The notes beneath the pieces were generated by a model. It saw only the letters and a program-made list of their open reading frames with translations. It had not been told where the DNA came from and did not search any database. From positions 60,310-124,309 of the forward strand of contig JBDTMZ010000027.1 in the NCBI GenBank assembly GCA_039934035.1: a stretch of DNA of 64,000 nt, read 5' to 3'. Positions 33,133 to 40,745 of the stretch are shown here, piece after piece. Source of the DNA: Solibacter sp039934035. GTDB taxonomy: Bacteria; Acidobacteriota; Terriglobia; Bryobacterales; Bryobacteraceae. Position 1 is the stretch's first letter. Each line of letters opens with the position of its first letter. The translations under genes and the position numbers were made by a program.

Positions 33133-35208
33133 TCACTCTTCCTGGCAGGCCGCGTGAGCGTGATCGCGCCACCAGGTTTCCGCGTCTTGCGCACTCCAGC
33201 GACCCGCGGCGGAGCAAGCGCTCAGCATCCGGCACAGTTCCACGGCGGAACCCGGCCGCTTCTCCGGGACTTTCTCTAAAGACGCCAGCACGATCCGATC
33301 GAGATCTTCCGGTATTCGCTGCTTGGCCACCGCCGAGGGAGCGCGGGGCGCTGTGCGGATGTGCTTCAGCATGACCGCCATTGGGTCGCCGGTGAAAATC
33401 GCCTCGCCGGTCAACATGTAGAACGCGACACATCCCAGTGAATACAGGTCCGACCTGGCATCCGCCTCCTGGCCCAGCCCCCGCTCCGGAGGCATATAAG
33501 CCGGCGTACCAGTGAGCGCCCCTTCCCGCGTGATGTGCGAGTCGCTCTCGCGAAACGAGCAAGCCAAACCAAAGTCGAGCAGCTTTAACACGTCGTAATC
33601 CACGCCCATACGGCATAGAAAGAGGTTCTGCGGCTTGATGTCACGGTGCAGCATCCCGGCTCCATGCGCCTCCGCGAGCGACCGGCATGCCTGCTCCAGC
33701 ACGTGCACGGCCCGCTCCGGCGACAATGGGCCGAATTGTTTGACCAGCGAGAAAAGGTCTATGCCTTCGAGCAATTCCATTACGAAGTACGGGCTCCCGG
33801 TTTCCTGGACGCCAAAGTCGTAGACGGTCACCGTATTGGGAGAATTCAGTTGCGCGACAGTCCGGGCTTCCCGCCGGAAGCGCTCCAGTGTTTCTTCGCG
33901 ATTCCCTTCACCCAGCAACTCGGGCCGAATCAGTTTCACCGCGCAGGGACGCGCCAACAGGTGATGCCGTGCCCGCCAGACCTCGCCCATGCCGCCCGCG
34001 CCGATCTTCTCAATCAACCGGTAGGAACCGAGTGGCAGACCGTCGTCGAGCAATGAGGCATCGACCTCGACCAACGGCCCCTTGGCCGAAATTACGCCGT
34101 GCTCCATCAGGCTCTGCAGCTCCTGAATGCCGCCCGGCCAGCGATAATTCCGCAGGCGGTTCATCGACTCCGCGCCGATCCCCTGGACTACGGAACCGAC
34201 GCGCCTGGCATGTTGCTGGACGTAAAAACCCGCCAACTCGGGAATGTCTTCCGAACGCTCGGCCAGAGAGGGGATCCGCAACTGCCGGACCTGAAGACGT
34301 AAGAATAGCTTCGGATCGAATTCGCTCGAGCCAGGGGGCGAGGAAGAGTACGCAATGAGCCGGACATCGCAGCCCGTTCCACTGGCGAGCAGCCCGGCCA
34401 GGCGCTCCTGCATTTCGGCGGGCAGGCGATGCACTTCCTCGAGGTAAAGAGTTCCCCGATTCGCCAATTCCCACAAGCTCATGCGCGGATTGTCTCCGGA
34501 CGTTCCAGTGAACAAACCTAGATCCTGCGCGCCCTGAATCAGCGCGCAGTTCACGTGTAGAAATGCGTTTTGGCGTCTCGAGGAGGTGTGGTGGATCGCG
34601 CGCGCGACGGCTTCATGGCCCGTTCCATAGGATCCCGAAACGAGCAGGGGCTCCGCCGTTTCTGCGTACTGGTTAATCATCTCCCGCAACGCGCGGACCG
34701 CGGCGCTGTTACCGAGCAGCGGGCCCTCCACGCGCTGTCGGGCATCGGACAGAAGCTCCTGGGCCACGGCGAGTTCCCGCGCCAATTCGCCGTTGCGGGC
34801 TTCGAGCTGAAGCTGCAATCTCTGGACGGTAACATGCGTATGGACGCGGGCCACTACTTCTTCGCTCTGGAACGGCTTGGTAATAAAATCTACTGCGCCC
34901 ACTTCGAGGCCGCGAACTTTATCGCTGGTATTTTCCAGGGCCGAAAGGAAAATCACCGCGCTGCGCGCCGTGTCCGAATCGCTTTTGAGACGGCGGCAGG
35001 TTTCGTACCCGTCCATCCCCGGCATCATCACGTCGAGCAGGATCACGAGCGGATGCTCGCGGCGCGCCACTTTCAGGGCGTCCTCTCCGCTCCGCGTGAT
35101 AAAAATCTTGTATCCCCTGGCATTGAGTGTCTCGCGCAGCATGGCAAGGCTGGACGGGTCGTCATCTACCAGCAAGATCGGGATGGTCTCTGCCGCGGCT
35201 TGCATCAT
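33133..35208 (-). CDS. receiver / degenerate NtrC-AAA / Ser-Thr kinase fusion
   Basis: Cytoplasmic signalling protein, 691 residues. ATG 35208 shares one base with the stop of the upstream transporter-like gene and has AGGA before it; the longer frame has no support. Domain 1 is a receiver (Asp15/16, phospho-acceptor Asp59 in LLDVMMPG, Ser89, Lys111). Domain 2 (about 155-380) resembles NtrC-type AAA+ modules, but Walker A reads GSYGTGHE instead of GTGKE and the sigma-54 contact loop reads GLFTGTSGD instead of GAFTGA, so it should not hydrolyse ATP or activate sigma-54. Domain 3 (from about 396) is a complete Ser/Thr kinase: GAGGMGEV, VKLI, HRDIKPQN, DFGLA. It probably converts a phospho-relay input into Ser/Thr phosphorylation. 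Confidence 0.88.
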   Translation of the reverse strand: MMQAAAETIPILLVDDDPSSLAMLRETLNARGYKIFITRSGEDALKVARREHPLVILLDVMMPGMDGYETCRRLKSDSDTARSAVIFLSALENTSDKVRGLEVGAVDFITKPFQSEEVVARVHTHVTVQRLQLQLEARNGELARELAVAQELLSDARQRVEGPLLGNSAAVRALREMINQYAETAEPLLVSGSYGTGHEAVARAIHHTSSRRQNAFLHVNCALIQGAQDLGLFTGTSGDNPRMSLWELANRGTLYLEEVHRLPAEMQERLAGLLASGTGCDVRLIAYSSSPPGSSEFDPKLFLRLQVRQLRIPSLAERSEDIPELAGFYVQQHARRVGSVVQGIGAESMNRLRNYRWPGGIQELQSLMEHGVISAKGPLVEVDASLLDDGLPLGSYRLIEKIGAGGMGEVWRARHHLLARPCAVKLIRPELLGEGNREETLERFRREARTVAQLNSPNTVTVYDFGVQETGSPYFVMELLEGIDLFSLVKQFGPLSPERAVHVLEQACRSLAEAHGAGMLHRDIKPQNLFLCRMGVDYDVLKLLDFGLACSFRESDSHITREGALTGTPAYMPPERGLGQEADARSDLYSLGCVAFYMLTGEAIFTGDPMAVMLKHIRTAPRAPSAVAKQRIPEDLDRIVLASLEKVPEKRPGSAVELCRMLSACSAAGRWSAQDAETWWRDHAHAACQEE

Positions 35209-37301
35209 TATGCGGTGTCCTCTTGCTCGTCTTCTCTCTCCGCCTCGAGTTGCCGCCGCACGTCGGCGAGCGACACGGTCATCGTCAATCCGGCTTTGTA
35301 AAGGTCGGCCCGTACGGCGGAGGCTTCCCGCCGCGGCGCAACGGTCACCGGAACGTTGAAAAGTGGACGAAGGGCGGTCAGTAGTGACGGCGGCAATACG
35401 GTTTCGAGGTATTCGAGGGACGTGCCTCGCATCCAAGCATCCGTAGAAACGAACGCCCGTGCCGCGATCCGCATCGGTTCCCGCTCGAACGCTAGCGCAA
35501 GCAGGTTGAAGACGAATTCGCAATCGCGGCGCGAATTCCCGCCCGCGCGAAGTTGGCGCTCAGCCGCCGCAATTGCCGGGGCGGGCGGCACGGCAAGCTC
35601 GGGGTGATCTTCTGAGAGCTTGAGGAGGGCTTGCGCGGAGCGGGCGCGCACTTCCAGCGAGTCGGCCGCCAGGGCCGCGACCAGCCCATCCCGCGCGATG
35701 GGGGAATCGCAGTACTCAAGCACCGCAGGCAATCGCCGTTTCACAGCCTCCGGCGTGTCGGTGTCGAGCAGTGCCGATGCCATCTCACCCGCGGCGCGCG
35801 GCCCGAAAGACTTCAATGCCGCGACCGTCGGGCGCAGGATGTGGCTGTTCGCGAGCAATGGCACCAGCGCCCCGATCAGCGAGGGGTCACGAGGCAACGA
35901 CGCCAAGGCAGCACGGATGCGTATGCTGTTCCCGGATCGGAGAGCGTCGTACGCCGCGCTTGCGGGATCCGGGGCAGATTCCGTAATGGCTTGCTGTAAC
36001 ACGGATGCATCCAGGCCGGCGAAGCTGCGCACCATGGTGAAATCCGAGAGCGACTGCTGCGCGACCTCTTCCAGGTTGGCGCCGTGCCGTCGAAGGCCCC
36101 CTTCGAGTTCCGTTACGTATCCGCTGCGGAGGCGCCGCGCAACCGCAAACTCCACTGCAGCGGCGAGTACAATTGCCAAATTCACAGCGATGAGCGCGCG
36201 CGGGGCGCCAAGCCGTGTCAGCAGGAGAGCCAGGCCGGCGCCCGCCGCCTTACCCGCCGAATCGCCGGTCACATCGATCAATGACTTGGCGCTGCGTTTA
36301 GCCGAGGATGGGAGCGGGGTGTAGAGCAGCTCGTATCCGGTCCGCACAACCGAGTTGCGGAGCGTCATATCGAGTCCCCTGGGCAAGATGCCCCGCCAGG
36401 GGGCCGGCACCACCATGCCGAGAAGACCCGCGGTCCCGACCACCACGGAGTGGCTGGCGACCGATCCGCCGAGACCGAGTCGCGCCAGCGCGAAGCGGCC
36501 GAAAACCGCTTGCACGAGAAATGCGCTCGCGCCAGTGGCGGCATAGAAGATCCCGAAGAAGCGAACCAGCGACTCGCCCTTGCCCAGCCAGGAGACCGCT
36601 TCCGCTTTGAGGAAATAGTCGGCGAGTGCGGCTACCACGCCACTGAGCACCGTAACTAGTGCGAGGTCGCGCAGCAGGCCGGGGCGCCGAAACTCGCTCC
36701 ATGGTTTCGGAGCCTCTGGAGCTACCTGTTCGGTCCGGTGACTGGCGCCGGCGGTGCGAGCGATCGCCAGCGCTCCCCCAGCTACCAAAATTCCCAACAC
36801 CGCCAGAACCAGCAGCAGCGCGGCCGGTGAAAGTAGGGCCGCGACTCGTTCCGCTCCCAGGCCGCCTAACAGACCGCCAAGGGTAGCGGCGCCCGCCGTT
36901 TTTGCTATCAAAGCTTTCGCGGCATGGGGGTCGAACCGCTCGTTCATCAGCGACCAGAAAGTAGATATTGCAATGGCGCCGAGTACCGACGAGTGGACAT
37001 AAAGCAGCACCGACGCCACATGCGGCCATCTCAGTAGCGCCCACTCGCCAACGAACAAAATGGAGCCGATGGCAAGCAGGATTGGAGCCATCCGCGCAGG
37101 GCCGTACCGCGTAAGGAAGCGTCCCGACAGCTGTGCTGCCGGTATAGCTACCAGTGACGCGCCCGCCACAAAATAGGGAAAGAGCGTAACGTGGTACGAC
37201 GTCAGAAGCAGACCGTCGCGAGAAGCGTTCGAGGCCACCTGTTGGGCGATCAATATCATCGCGGTCACAGGGGCAAGTATGTCCAAACGCAGGGTACTCA
37301 A
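35208..37301 (-). CDS. MFS / nucleotide-transporter-like protein with HEAT repeats
   Basis: Inner-membrane protein of 697 residues. The first ~440 residues hold about 12 hydrophobic helices and resemble the ATP/ADP (NTT/TLC) branch of the major facilitator fold, including ISTFWSLMNERFDPHAAKAL. The last ~250 residues are soluble helical pairs like HEAT repeats (IGALVPLLANSHILRPTVAAL, RDGLVAALAADSLEVRARSA). Such proteins are predicted in many bacteria and are unlikely to exchange ATP like the chlamydial carriers; a sensory role is as likely. I prefer TTG 37301 (GGGAG about 9 bases upstream) to GTG 37403. Stop and start of the downstream REC-kinase gene share a base, so the two are translationally coupled. 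Confidence 0.72.
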   Translation of the reverse strand: MSTLRLDILAPVTAMILIAQQVASNASRDGLLLTSYHVTLFPYFVAGASLVAIPAAQLSGRFLTRYGPARMAPILLAIGSILFVGEWALLRWPHVASVLLYVHSSVLGAIAISTFWSLMNERFDPHAAKALIAKTAGAATLGGLLGGLGAERVAALLSPAALLLVLAVLGILVAGGALAIARTAGASHRTEQVAPEAPKPWSEFRRPGLLRDLALVTVLSGVVAALADYFLKAEAVSWLGKGESLVRFFGIFYAATGASAFLVQAVFGRFALARLGLGGSVASHSVVVGTAGLLGMVVPAPWRGILPRGLDMTLRNSVVRTGYELLYTPLPSSAKRSAKSLIDVTGDSAGKAAGAGLALLLTRLGAPRALIAVNLAIVLAAAVEFAVARRLRSGYVTELEGGLRRHGANLEEVAQQSLSDFTMVRSFAGLDASVLQQAITESAPDPASAAYDALRSGNSIRIRAALASLPRDPSLIGALVPLLANSHILRPTVAALKSFGPRAAGEMASALLDTDTPEAVKRRLPAVLEYCDSPIARDGLVAALAADSLEVRARSAQALLKLSEDHPELAVPPAPAIAAAERQLRAGGNSRRDCEFVFNLLALAFEREPMRIAARAFVSTDAWMRGTSLEYLETVLPPSLLTALRPLFNVPVTVAPRREASAVRADLYKAGLTMTVSLADVRRQLEAEREDEQEDTA

Positions 37302-37601
37302 GCGGTGGCTCTCCCGTTGGTTCCTTTTGCCGGGCGAAGCAGCGTGGTGGCCAGCGCCTCGACGGAAACGAAGTTCCAACCATTCCTGCACGCAACGGCA
37401 CACTTGGTCCGCGGCATCATTGACGGAGATGGCGCCCAGACGAGAAGCGATCTACGAAATCTGCTCACCCTAAGCGGCAAACGCGCCGCGGACCGGCGCT
37501 CGTCCCAGAGCCCGGGAACAGGATGCGACGGACACAAAGATCTCTGCTGACGCCGCAAAAATCCTACATCGACGGGAGTCGAGCCGCATCAGTTGAGCGA
37601 A

Positions 37602-37847
37602 ATGGCTCAAAAGCGTTCAAAGAAGCCGGTACCGCGAACCAAAGCGCCCCCTGAGGTTGGAAGCGTGACCGTCGCCAAACTCGCTTACGAGTTGTGGCTA
37701 GACCGAGGGTGCCCTGATGGCTCCCCTGAGCAGGATTGGTACGAAGCTGAACGAATCTTCAAGGGTACGGCCGTGAATATGGGGATCTCCACTTCTGACG
37801 AGATCTCAGCCGAACCTCGCTCGAAGGCGATGGTATCCGGTGCATGA
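37602..37847 (+). CDS. small DUF2934 protein
   Basis: Protein of 81 residues with the DUF2934 signature AYELWLDRGCPDGSPEQDWYEAER shortened here to its core LWLDRGCPDGSPEQDW. No function is known; members are small, soluble and frequent in Acidobacteria and rhizobia, often beside stress or envelope genes. The N-terminus is Lys/Arg-rich. The start may be TTG 37593 or ATG 37602; ribosome-site evidence is weak for both. It ends just before the DUF3300 gene. Confidence 0.75.
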   Translation: MAQKRSKKPVPRTKAPPEVGSVTVAKLAYELWLDRGCPDGSPEQDWYEAERIFKGTAVNMGISTSDEISAEPRSKAMVSGA

Positions 37848-37927
37848 ACAGGCGAGTTGATGACCGGCAAGACTTGACCGGTGGCCGCCCAGCGGCTGCC
37901 TTAGGAGCAAGGAGGAGAGTAATAGCC

Positions 37928-39316
37928 ATGAATCCCGGACGGATGGGTACAACCCTTCGATCTCTGGTGGCGATGGTGTGTGCCATGATGCTCGTGCCAG
38001 GCGACACCCTGGCGTATCCGCCGCAACAAGCGCCGGCAACAGCGCCATCCACGGCAGCCCAAGCGAAGATCCCTCCTGAGCAATTGGATTCCCTGGTGGC
38101 GCCGATCGCGCTCTATCCGGATCCACTGCTGGCCCAGGTCCTGGCCGCGTCCACATATCCGCTCGAGATCATCCTGCTTCAGCGGTGGCTGGAAAATAAT
38201 AAGAGCTTGAAAGACAAGGCACTCGCCGATGCGGTGGCCAAGGAACCTTGGGATCCGAGCGTCCAGGCTCTGGCTGCCCTGCCCGAAGTCGTAAAACGGC
38301 TGGGCGACGACATTCAGTGGACGAGCGATCTGGGAAACGCTTTTCTGGCGCAACAAGCCGACCTGATGGATGCGGTTCAGCGCATGCGCAAAAAGGCGCA
38401 GGAAAAAGGCACTCTGAAGACCACCGAACAGCAGACGGTGGAAACCAAAGTCATCGAAAGCAAGAGCGTTGTCGTCATCGAACAGGCTAACCCGCAGGTG
38501 GTGTATGTGCCGTCATACGATCCCGTGGTGGTGTACGGTCCAGCGTACTATCCATATCCATCTATTTATTATCCATGGTATGGTTATGCCGCGGCTGCGG
38601 CAGTCACCTTCGGCGTCGGCATGATGATGGGCGCGTTCTGGGGCGGCGGTTGGGGTTGGGGCTGCGGCTGGGGCGGCAACAACGTCTACATCAACAACAA
38701 CAACAATTTCAATCGCAATTCGAACATCAACCGGGGAAACCTCGGGAACGGGAATCTCGGGAACGGAGGCCGGAACCCCGGGAACGGGAACCTCGGGAAC
38801 GGGGGACGTAACCCCGGGAGCGGGAACCGGCCTACTCAACAGCCCGGGCGGGACCTGGGCGGCGGCCGCAGTGAGTGGAAGCATAGCCCGGAGCATCGGG
38901 GCGGCACTCCGTATCGTGACCGCGCGACCGCGGACCGGTTCGGCGGCACGACGCGCGGCGATTCGTTATCACGACGCCAAGCGGGCGCCCGCGATCAACT
39001 TGGGCGGCAGGGCGGCAATGTGGCCGATCGTGGCACGGGCAGCGGCTTGGGCAATCGGACCGGTGGCGCGGGAGGCGCGGGCAATCGCGCCGGCAGTTCC
39101 GGCCTGGGCAGTGGGAGCGCGGGCGGCGCCGATCGCATTGGGGGCCGGGATCTGTCGCGAAGCGGCGGGGGAAACCGGGAGGCATTCGGAGGAGGTACCA
39201 AGGGGTATAGCGGATCGAGCGCACGTGGCAGCAGCACTCGTGGATCCTCCAGCATGTCTCGAGGCGGGGGAGGCGGCATGAGTCGTGGCGGCGGCGGTGG
39301 CGGGCGGCGCAGGTAG
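37928..39316 (+). CDS. DUF3300 secreted protein with Gly/Asn-rich tail
   Basis: Secreted protein of 462 residues. AAGGAGGA lies about 12 bases before ATG 37928 and a signal peptide follows (LRSLVAMVCAMMLVPGDTLA). The DUF3300 domain spans about 45-210: LDSLVAPIALYPDPLLAQVL, EPWDPSVQALAALPEV and PQVVYVPSYDPVVVYG. A hydrophobic Gly/Ala segment and a Trp/Gly-rich patch come next, then about 200 residues of low complexity with Asn repeats, tandem GNLGNG/GRNPGNG units (38740-38830) and a Gly/Ser/Arg tail ending GGGGGGRRR. Function is unknown. DUF3300 and DUF2950 genes are often neighbours, as here. Confidence 0.88.
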   Translation: MNPGRMGTTLRSLVAMVCAMMLVPGDTLAYPPQQAPATAPSTAAQAKIPPEQLDSLVAPIALYPDPLLAQVLAASTYPLEIILLQRWLENNKSLKDKALADAVAKEPWDPSVQALAALPEVVKRLGDDIQWTSDLGNAFLAQQADLMDAVQRMRKKAQEKGTLKTTEQQTVETKVIESKSVVVIEQANPQVVYVPSYDPVVVYGPAYYPYPSIYYPWYGYAAAAAVTFGVGMMMGAFWGGGWGWGCGWGGNNVYINNNNNFNRNSNINRGNLGNGNLGNGGRNPGNGNLGNGGRNPGSGNRPTQQPGRDLGGGRSEWKHSPEHRGGTPYRDRATADRFGGTTRGDSLSRRQAGARDQLGRQGGNVADRGTGSGLGNRTGGAGGAGNRAGSSGLGSGSAGGADRIGGRDLSRSGGGNREAFGGGTKGYSGSSARGSSTRGSSSMSRGGGGGMSRGGGGGGRRR

Positions 39317-39356
39317 CCGGTCCGGACCGCAGAAAGAGAATCAAAGGAGCGCGCTA

Positions 39357-40367
39357 ATGAAATCGACATCTCTTAAAGCCACTTTTCGAGGACGGGCAGG
39401 TATTGCATGTGCCACGGCGGTGGCGTGTTTGTCCGTCCCTGTCCAGTGGGCGGCGGCGCAATCCGGCGCGAAGGCAATTCCGGCTGCCACCGCTACCGCT
39501 GCCGCACCCTCATCCGCAGGGGCCAAGATCTTTAACACGCCGCAGCAGGCTGCGGACGAGTTGATCTCCGCGGCCGAGAAGTTCGACGTGCCTGCCTTGA
39601 CGCAGATCTTCGGCCCCGAGGGCACGGACATTGTGCTAACCGGAGAATTCGCGCAAGACCGTAAGCACGCCAGGGATTTCGCCACCCAGGCGCGCGAGAA
39701 GAAGAGCGTCTCCATGGACCCGAAGAGCGGCAGACGCGCCTTTCTCCTGGTGGGGGATGAAGATTGGCCCTTCCCGGTGCCGCTGGTGAAGCTCGGCGAG
39801 AAATGGTTCTTCGACAGCAAAGCGGGCCGCCAGGAACTCCAATACCGGCGGATCGGAGCCAATGAACTCGACGCTATTGAAATCTGTCGCGGCTACGTAG
39901 ACGCGCAGTACGAATATGCCATGCGGCTGCGCGCCGTCAACGACGTCAACCAATACGCCCAGCGCATCGTCAGCACTCCCGGCAAGCAGGACGGGTTGGC
40001 CTGGCAAAAGCCGGATGGCACTTGGGATGGTCCGGTGGGTGAAAACATTGCGCGGGCGCTGGAACAGGGCTACACCAGTGGCTCGGATCCCTACCACGGC
40101 TATTTCTTCAAAATCCTCAAGGGGCAGGGAGCGGCGGCGCCGCTCGGCGAAATGGATTTTGTGGTCAAGAATGTCATGATCGGCGGCTTTGCCCTGGTCG
40201 CTGCGCCGGCTGTGTACAACGTGACCGGAGTGCGGACCTTCATCGTCAGTCACGACGGCGTGGTCTACGAAAAAGATTTCGGGCCGAAGACCCTGGATGA
40301 GTTCAACAAGATGGAGCGGTTCAACCCGGACAAATCCTGGAGCCCGGTCCCGGAGAAGCAGGACTAG
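39357..40367 (+). CDS. DUF2950 secreted protein
   Basis: Secreted protein of 336 residues in the DUF2950 family. AAAGGAG lies 7 bases before ATG 39357 and a signal peptide ends around VQWAAAQ. Family features are FNTPQQAADELISAAEKFD, WPFPVPLVKLGEKWFFDSKA, ELDAIEICRGYVDAQYEYA and GYFFKILKGQG. No biochemical role is known to me. It starts 40 bases after the DUF3300 gene and is likely cotranscribed, so the two probably act together in the periplasm or on the surface. Confidence 0.9.
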   Translation: MKSTSLKATFRGRAGIACATAVACLSVPVQWAAAQSGAKAIPAATATAAAPSSAGAKIFNTPQQAADELISAAEKFDVPALTQIFGPEGTDIVLTGEFAQDRKHARDFATQAREKKSVSMDPKSGRRAFLLVGDEDWPFPVPLVKLGEKWFFDSKAGRQELQYRRIGANELDAIEICRGYVDAQYEYAMRLRAVNDVNQYAQRIVSTPGKQDGLAWQKPDGTWDGPVGENIARALEQGYTSGSDPYHGYFFKILKGQGAAAPLGEMDFVVKNVMIGGFALVAAPAVYNVTGVRTFIVSHDGVVYEKDFGPKTLDEFNKMERFNPDKSWSPVPEKQD

Positions 40368-40745
40368 CCGAGAGACCGACAGAACTCGGCGATCTCCCAC
40401 CTGGGTCAGGCGCTGACCTCGGACGCGCTTTCTGGTTCGAACGCTGTCCAGGCGCACTCTTCATTTCGAGAAAAATCAAAAACCCGCGCGCGCAATCGTG
40501 CATCAGGAGATCGCCCGGCAGACTCCCGAAAAGGGCGCGGTAGACGGCACTTGGTCCGCGCCCGCCAGGTCTGTGGGGCCGGCGTATGTTCGCCGGAGAA
40601 CGGTCCACCGACAGGAGGCTTTCGAGTTGCAGAACACTCGAACGCTGGGCTCATCATTAACGGCATCGGCCAGCCGGTTCCCGCCATCGGTGTCCCGCGT
40701 GGCCCACGTCCATCAATCTTCATCAAAACTCAACCTTGGATCCTT
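40368..40745. other. intergenic stretch before the PTS genes
   Basis: About 380 bases. Reading frames here are extensions of the PTS frame without homology or ribosome site. A weak inverted repeat (CGAG...CTCG) follows the DUF2950 stop but has no T-run. No RNA or operator is recognisable, though the PTS promoter should be in this segment. Confidence 0.4.

Noticed and set aside
38690..38830. Short regularly spaced repeats that could suggest a CRISPR array
   Set aside because: The units are 12-27 bases, lie inside the DUF3300 reading frame and encode Gly/Asn repeats. There are no unique spacers of constant length.
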